Below the pieces are notes generated by a model. That model worked only from the letters and a program-made list of their open reading frames with translations, ran no database searches and was not told where the DNA came from. From Dokdonella_A ginsengisoli (GTDB taxonomy: Bacteria > Pseudomonadota > Gammaproteobacteria > Xanthomonadales > Rhodanobacteraceae): a stretch of DNA of 64,000 bases. The stretch spans positions 372,001 through 436,000 of the forward strand of contig NZ_JBHSHD010000008.1 of the NCBI RefSeq assembly GCF_042652785.1. Reading direction: 5' to 3'. Shown one piece after another: positions 59,848 to 64,000 of the stretch; the stretch's first letter is position 1, and each line of letters opens with the position of its first letter. The position numbers were made by a program, and so were the translations under genes.

Positions 59848-62253
59848 ATGCAAGCCAGCGACGCCTCGTCGGACGAGGCTACCGAAATCCAGTCGCTCCC
59901 GCGTACCGCCGACGCGGCAGCCCCCTTCGCCGCCGGCACGCGCTTCGGGGCCTACGTGCTGCGCCGCCTGCTCGGGGAAGGCGGCATGGGCTGCGTCTAT
60001 CTCGCCGAGCAGGTGCGGCCGGTGCGCCGCGAGGTGGCCCTGAAGCTGATCCGCGAGCAGATCGCCAGCCCGCTGGCGCGCGCCTATTTCGAGGTCGAGC
60101 GCCAGGCGCTGGCGCAGATGCAGCATCCGGCCATCGCCCAGGTGTTCGACGCGGGCTCCAGCGAGGACGGCCACCTGTATCTGGCCATGGAAGTCGTCGA
60201 GGGCGTGGCGATCACGCGCTTCTGCCGCAGCGAGCGGCTCGATCTCGACCAGCGCCTGGCGCTGTTCGCGCGGGTGTGCCGCGGCGTGCAGCACGCGCAC
60301 CAGAAAAGCATCCTGCATCGCGACCTGAAGCCGGCCAACGTGCTGGTGCGCCGCGTCGACGGCGAACCGATGCCGAAGATCATCGATTTCGGCATCGCCA
60401 TCGGCGGCGACGCGGTCGGCGACCGCGCCGGCACCGCCGTCTACATGAGCCCGGAGCAGGCTTCGCAGGAGCAGCGGCCGCTCGACACGCGCAGCGACGT
60501 GTACTCGCTCGGCGTGATGCTGTACGAGGTGCTGACCGATTCCGACGCCGCCGAACTGACCTCGGCCGCGCACCGCTCCGAGCGCGCGCCGCACCGCACG
60601 CTGCTGGCCGCGCTCGACAGCGGCGCCGGCGATGCCGACGCGCCCGCCGTGGCGGAGGCGGCGCTGCGCCAGGCCACGCGCCGCCTGCCGGCCGAACTGC
60701 GCGCCGTGCTGCGCAAGACGCTCGCGCACGACCGCAACGACCGCTACGACTCCGCCGCCGCGCTCGCCGACGACGTCGAGCGCTTCCGCGAGCGCCGCCC
60801 GCTGCAGGCGATGCGGCGCACGGGCTGGTACCTGCTGCGCACGTTCGCCGCGCGGCACCGGCTCGGCTTCGCCGCCGGCACGCTGGCGGCGCTGGCCCTG
60901 CTGGTCGGCAGCGCGCTGGCCTTCGACGGCCTGCTGCGCGCGCGCCGCGCCGCCGCGGTGGCCCAGGTCGAGGCGGCCAAGGCGACCCAGGTCGCCGGCT
61001 TCGTGCGCGAGATGCTGGCCGGCATCGATCCGGATCGCGCGCGCAGCATGGATCGCAGCCTGATGCGGCTGGTGCTCGACTCGGCCGCCGAGCGCGCCGC
61101 GCGCGAACTCGCCGCGCAGCCCGCGGTGCGCGCCGAGATCGAGCGCACGATCGCCGGCAGCTACGCCTCGCTGGGCGAACTCGACCTCGCCGGCCGGCAC
61201 TACGAGGCGGCGATCGACAGCAGCCGCGCCGCCGGCCTGCCGGTGGCGCAGATCGCGCGCCTGGTCATGCGCAACGCCGAGAACGTCGACAACCAGGGCA
61301 AGGCGCAGGAAGCCCTGCAGCGCGGCGAGGAAGCGCTGGCGCTGGTCGCCGCGCTGCCGCCGGACGACCGCGACCGCCTGTACGTGGAGAGCCACCTGGC
61401 CGGGCTCGAATGCGACGCCGGCAAGCTCGAGGCGAGCCGCGAGCGCTACCTGCGCGTGCTCGCCCTGCAGCGCGAGCAGTTCGGCGAAGACGACGAGGAC
61501 ACGCTCGAAAGCGTCGGCGGACTGGCCATCACCGCCTCCACCATGGCGCGCTTCGACGAGGCGCGCCCGCTCTACGAGACGCTGGTCGCGCAGCGCCGCG
61601 CGCGCTACGGCCAGGAGCATTCCAAGACGCTATCGGCGATCAACGGCCTGGCGGTGCTCGAGCTGGAACAGAAGCACTTCGCCGAGGCGGAAAAACTGCT
61701 CGCGCCGCAGCTGCCGATCGCCGAGCGCGTGTTCGGCGCCGATCACCCGACCACGCTGCGCTTCGTCAGCAACCTGGGCGGCGCGATCCGCCAGCAGGGA
61801 CGCAACGAGGAGGCGCGGCCGTACTACGAGCGCGCGTTCGAGCTGTCACTCAAGCTGTCCGGCCCGACCAGTCCGTCGAACGTCATCGCCGAAAGCAACC
61901 TCGCCAACCTGCTGCGCGACGCCGGCGAACTGGACGCGGCGCTGACGCACGCGCGCGCGGCGAGCCAGAACGCCACGGTCGCATTCGGCGACAATCCGAT
62001 GGGCGCGATCTTCCGCAAGGAACTGGCGACGGTGCTGATCCGCACGCAGCACTACGCGCAGGCCGAGCGCGAACTGGCGCAGGCGTGGTCGGCGTTCAGC
62101 ACCTCGAAGGAATACGGTCCGCTGCATCCGCGCACGCAGGAAGTGGTCGAGACCGGCATCGAGCTGTACGAAGCCTGGCACAAGCCCGACCAGCTGGCGC
62201 TCTGGCAGGCGCGCAGGGCACCGTCGGGCAGCGCCGCGGCCGGCCCCGGCTGA
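59848..62253 (+). CDS. Transmembrane Ser/Thr protein kinase with TPR region
   Basis: 801 residues. A Hanks-type kinase domain (about 30-310) has GEGGMG (43-48), the invariant Lys66, HRDLKPAN with catalytic Asp159, DFG (180-182) and MSPEQA in the activation segment. A single membrane helix lies at about 345-365, followed by a long extracytoplasmic TPR-like region (RYEAAIDSSRAAGLPVAQIA type helices). The ATG is chosen over an upstream GTG at 59812 that lacks a ribosome site. The divergent FHA-GGDEF protein could read its phosphothreonines. Confidence 0.9.
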   Translation: MQASDASSDEATEIQSLPRTADAAAPFAAGTRFGAYVLRRLLGEGGMGCVYLAEQVRPVRREVALKLIREQIASPLARAYFEVERQALAQMQHPAIAQVFDAGSSEDGHLYLAMEVVEGVAITRFCRSERLDLDQRLALFARVCRGVQHAHQKSILHRDLKPANVLVRRVDGEPMPKIIDFGIAIGGDAVGDRAGTAVYMSPEQASQEQRPLDTRSDVYSLGVMLYEVLTDSDAAELTSAAHRSERAPHRTLLAALDSGAGDADAPAVAEAALRQATRRLPAELRAVLRKTLAHDRNDRYDSAAALADDVERFRERRPLQAMRRTGWYLLRTFAARHRLGFAAGTLAALALLVGSALAFDGLLRARRAAAVAQVEAAKATQVAGFVREMLAGIDPDRARSMDRSLMRLVLDSAAERAARELAAQPAVRAEIERTIAGSYASLGELDLAGRHYEAAIDSSRAAGLPVAQIARLVMRNAENVDNQGKAQEALQRGEEALALVAALPPDDRDRLYVESHLAGLECDAGKLEASRERYLRVLALQREQFGEDDEDTLESVGGLAITASTMARFDEARPLYETLVAQRRARYGQEHSKTLSAINGLAVLELEQKHFAEAEKLLAPQLPIAERVFGADHPTTLRFVSNLGGAIRQQGRNEEARPYYERAFELSLKLSGPTSPSNVIAESNLANLLRDAGELDAALTHARAASQNATVAFGDNPMGAIFRKELATVLIRTQHYAQAERELAQAWSAFSTSKEYGPLHPRTQEVVETGIELYEAWHKPDQLALWQARRAPSGSAAAGPG

Positions 62254-62359
62254 GGCCCGAGGCGCACCGCACGGATCGGCCGCGCGGCGGTTGACGCCAC
62301 CGGGACGCAGGCGCATAACCGCGCGGCGGGGGGAAACGTCCGTCTCTCGGGGAACGCTC

Positions 62360-64000
62360 ATGACCAGTCGCTGGTTCGTCTCGCTGCTCGCCGTCGGATG
62401 GCTGGGCGCGGCGCTCGCCGCCGCTCCGGTGCCGACCGCATTCACCGCACGCGTCAAGCCACTCGCACGCGTGGATTCGGTTCAACTGCCCGCGCTCGAT
62501 CTCGCCGCGATCCGCGTCGAGGACGCCGCCGACGAAAGCCTCGGCAAGCCGCCGCGCTTCGCGATCCCGCGCAAGATGCACGTGACGCCCGCGCGCGACG
62601 GCACCTGGGAAGACGTCGACGCGAACACCAAACTGTGGCGCTACGTCGTCAAGACGCCCGATGCGCTGTCGCTCAATCTCGGTTTCACACGCTTCCGCCT
62701 GCCGCCGCACGCGCGCCTGCTGATCCATTCGCCGGACGGCAAGCTCGTGCACGGCCCGGTCACGGCGAGCAACAACACGCCCTCGCGCCAGTACTGGACG
62801 CCGGTCGTGACGGCGCCCGAAGTCGTCGTCGAGCTGACCATCCCGGCCGCCGAAGTGGCCGCGCTGGAACTGGAGATCGGCCAGGTCGGCCAGGGCTACC
62901 GCGGCTTCGGCAGCGGGAAGGGCGGCAAGGGCGGCCTGCCGCCGGACAGCTCCGGCTCGTGCAACATGGACGTGAAGTGCCTGCTCGCCGCCGATCCCTG
63001 GCAGGACAACGTGCGCGCCGTCGCCGCCTACACGCTCAACGGCAGCCGCCACTGCACCGGCTCGCTGGTCAACAACACGGCGCAGGACACCAAGCTGTAC
63101 TTCATGACGGCCAATCACTGCCTGGCCAGCCAGAGCGAGGCGGACACGGTCGTCACCTACTGGAACTACGACAACACCACCTGCCGCGTGCCGGGCAGCG
63201 CGGCCAGCGGCCAGCCCGGCGACGGCCCGCTCGACCAGACCCTCTCCGGCGCGACCCTGCGCGCGACCTACGCCGGCTCGGATTTCACCCTGCTCGAACT
63301 CGACGGCGAGGTGCCGCAGGCCTTCGGCCAGTTCTGGGCCGGCTGGGACCGCACGCCGTACTCCGATCCCGGCGGTCCGGAGCACGGCGACACCGCCTGC
63401 TCGGCCGACAGCCTGTGCGCGGCGATCCATCATCCCAGCGTGGCCGACAAGCGCATCACCTTCGCCGAGGAGAACACCGTCTCGTCCGGCTACGGCGGCA
63501 ATTCGGTTCCGCCGGTACCGGGCAACCGCACGCACACCTGGGTGCACTGGGACCCGACGCCGGTGTTTCCGCCCGATCCCACGCTGACGATTCCGCCGCA
63601 GGTCACCGAGGGCGGCTCGTCCGGCTCGCCGCTGTACAACGCGCAGCGCCGCTTCATCGGCCAGCTGCACGGCGGCCCCTCCAGCTGCGGCCAGACCGGC
63701 GACAACCTGTCCGACGTCTACGGCCGCATTTCGATTTCGTGGGAAGGCGGCGGCTCGGCGACCTCGCGCCTGAAGGACTGGCTCGATCCGGGCAGCACCG
63801 GCGCGCTGACGATGGACGGCCGCAACGCCTGCACCGCACCGCCGGTGCCGACCAACGTCGTCGCCACCGCCACCGCCGCGAACCAGGTCACCGTGAGCTG
63901 GGATGCGATCACCGGTGCGGACAGCTACCGCGTCTACCGCGGCGACGGCGCCTGCCCGGGCAGCAACTGGCAGCTGATCGCCGGCAACGTCAGCGGCACC
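62360..64000 (+). CDS. Lysyl-endopeptidase-like secreted serine protease, truncated by the window end
   Basis: An open frame runs from the ATG at 62360 past the window end (547 codons visible). It has a signal peptide (MTSRWFVSLLAVGWLGAALA), a propeptide, and a chymotrypsin-fold domain: catalytic His253 in MTANHC, an Asp candidate in FTLLELDGE and Ser421 in GGSSGSPLYN. Cysteines around CNMDVKC and HCTGS fit the Achromobacter protease I family. From about residue 493 a fibronectin III domain begins (PPVPTNVVATATAANQVTVSW) and is cut. Extracellular protein degradation is the likely role. Confidence 0.9.
   Translation, partial: MTSRWFVSLLAVGWLGAALAAAPVPTAFTARVKPLARVDSVQLPALDLAAIRVEDAADESLGKPPRFAIPRKMHVTPARDGTWEDVDANTKLWRYVVKTPDALSLNLGFTRFRLPPHARLLIHSPDGKLVHGPVTASNNTPSRQYWTPVVTAPEVVVELTIPAAEVAALELEIGQVGQGYRGFGSGKGGKGGLPPDSSGSCNMDVKCLLAADPWQDNVRAVAAYTLNGSRHCTGSLVNNTAQDTKLYFMTANHCLASQSEADTVVTYWNYDNTTCRVPGSAASGQPGDGPLDQTLSGATLRATYAGSDFTLLELDGEVPQAFGQFWAGWDRTPYSDPGGPEHGDTACSADSLCAAIHHPSVADKRITFAEENTVSSGYGGNSVPPVPGNRTHTWVHWDPTPVFPPDPTLTIPPQVTEGGSSGSPLYNAQRRFIGQLHGGPSSCGQTGDNLSDVYGRISISWEGGGSATSRLKDWLDPGSTGALTMDGRNACTAPPVPTNVVATATAANQVTVSWDAITGADSYRVYRGDGACPGSNWQLIAGNVSGT

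Noticed and set aside
1..64000. tRNA, rRNA, insertion sequences or prophage
   Set aside because: No cloverleaf, rRNA motif, transposase, integrase or phage gene was seen on either strand.

Overview
The window is very GC-rich DNA with tightly packed genes. It looks like a chromosome of a gammaproteobacterium of the order Lysobacterales (Xanthomonadales), plausibly near Rhodanobacteraceae. This placement is inferred from family content: a YbaL-type antiporter, DUF2909 and DUF2884 proteins, a proteobacterial dedicated sortase system, a PDH E3 with its own lipoyl domain, and abundant REP-like palindromes. No rRNA, tRNA, insertion sequence, prophage or CRISPR array was found.

Layout. 0.1-4.2 kb: trpG, a PD40 lipoprotein gene, trpD, trpC and a HAD phosphatase gene, all leftward; trpE lies apart at 12.0-13.5 kb. 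4.4-9.3 kb: ybaL, a small membrane protein, a 175-bp tandem repeat array, and a cytochrome c cluster. 9.4-11.8 kb: a MocR regulator and a fluoride module (riboswitch, crcB, DUF190). 13.9-16.4 kb: metNIQ. 16.5-23.7 kb: a divergent locus with a response regulator, a histidine kinase and a secreted propeller protein on one side, and a VIT/vWA sortase target, a class GN sortase and two tiny genes on the other. 23.7-32.9 kb: housekeeping and membrane genes (rpe, djlA, purC, an SMR transporter, a Mpo1-like protein) and secreted hydrolases. 33.0-34.7 kb: an ECF sigma cassette. 34.7-43.5 kb: glycosyltransferase, monooxygenase, two secreted propeller proteins, a CadC-like regulator and small redox proteins. 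43.6-50.4 kb: TPR protein, PDH E3 (lpdA), a delta-60 repeat protein, an amino-acid racemase and PDH E2 (aceF). 51.0-53.3 kb: a four-gene GTPase/Roadblock operon resembling an actinobacterial conservon without its kinase. 53.4-64 kb: amidohydrolase, phospholipase C, MscS channel, GST, FHA-GGDEF cyclase, Ser/Thr kinase and a truncated lysyl-endopeptidase-like protease.

Three themes run through the window. First, five unrelated secreted proteins end in nearly the same short peptide (core F-[AG]-D-G-[FV]-D within a few residues of the stop), which looks like an undescribed C-terminal export or processing tag. Second, REP-like palindromes have entered coding sequence and become protein: the interdomain linkers of both PDH subunits, the sensor domain of the sortase-system kinase, and the tail of the sortase target. 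Third, several signalling units are compact and self-contained: sortase with two-component system, ECF sigma cassette, conservon-like operon, and a Ser/Thr kinase divergent from an FHA-GGDEF protein.
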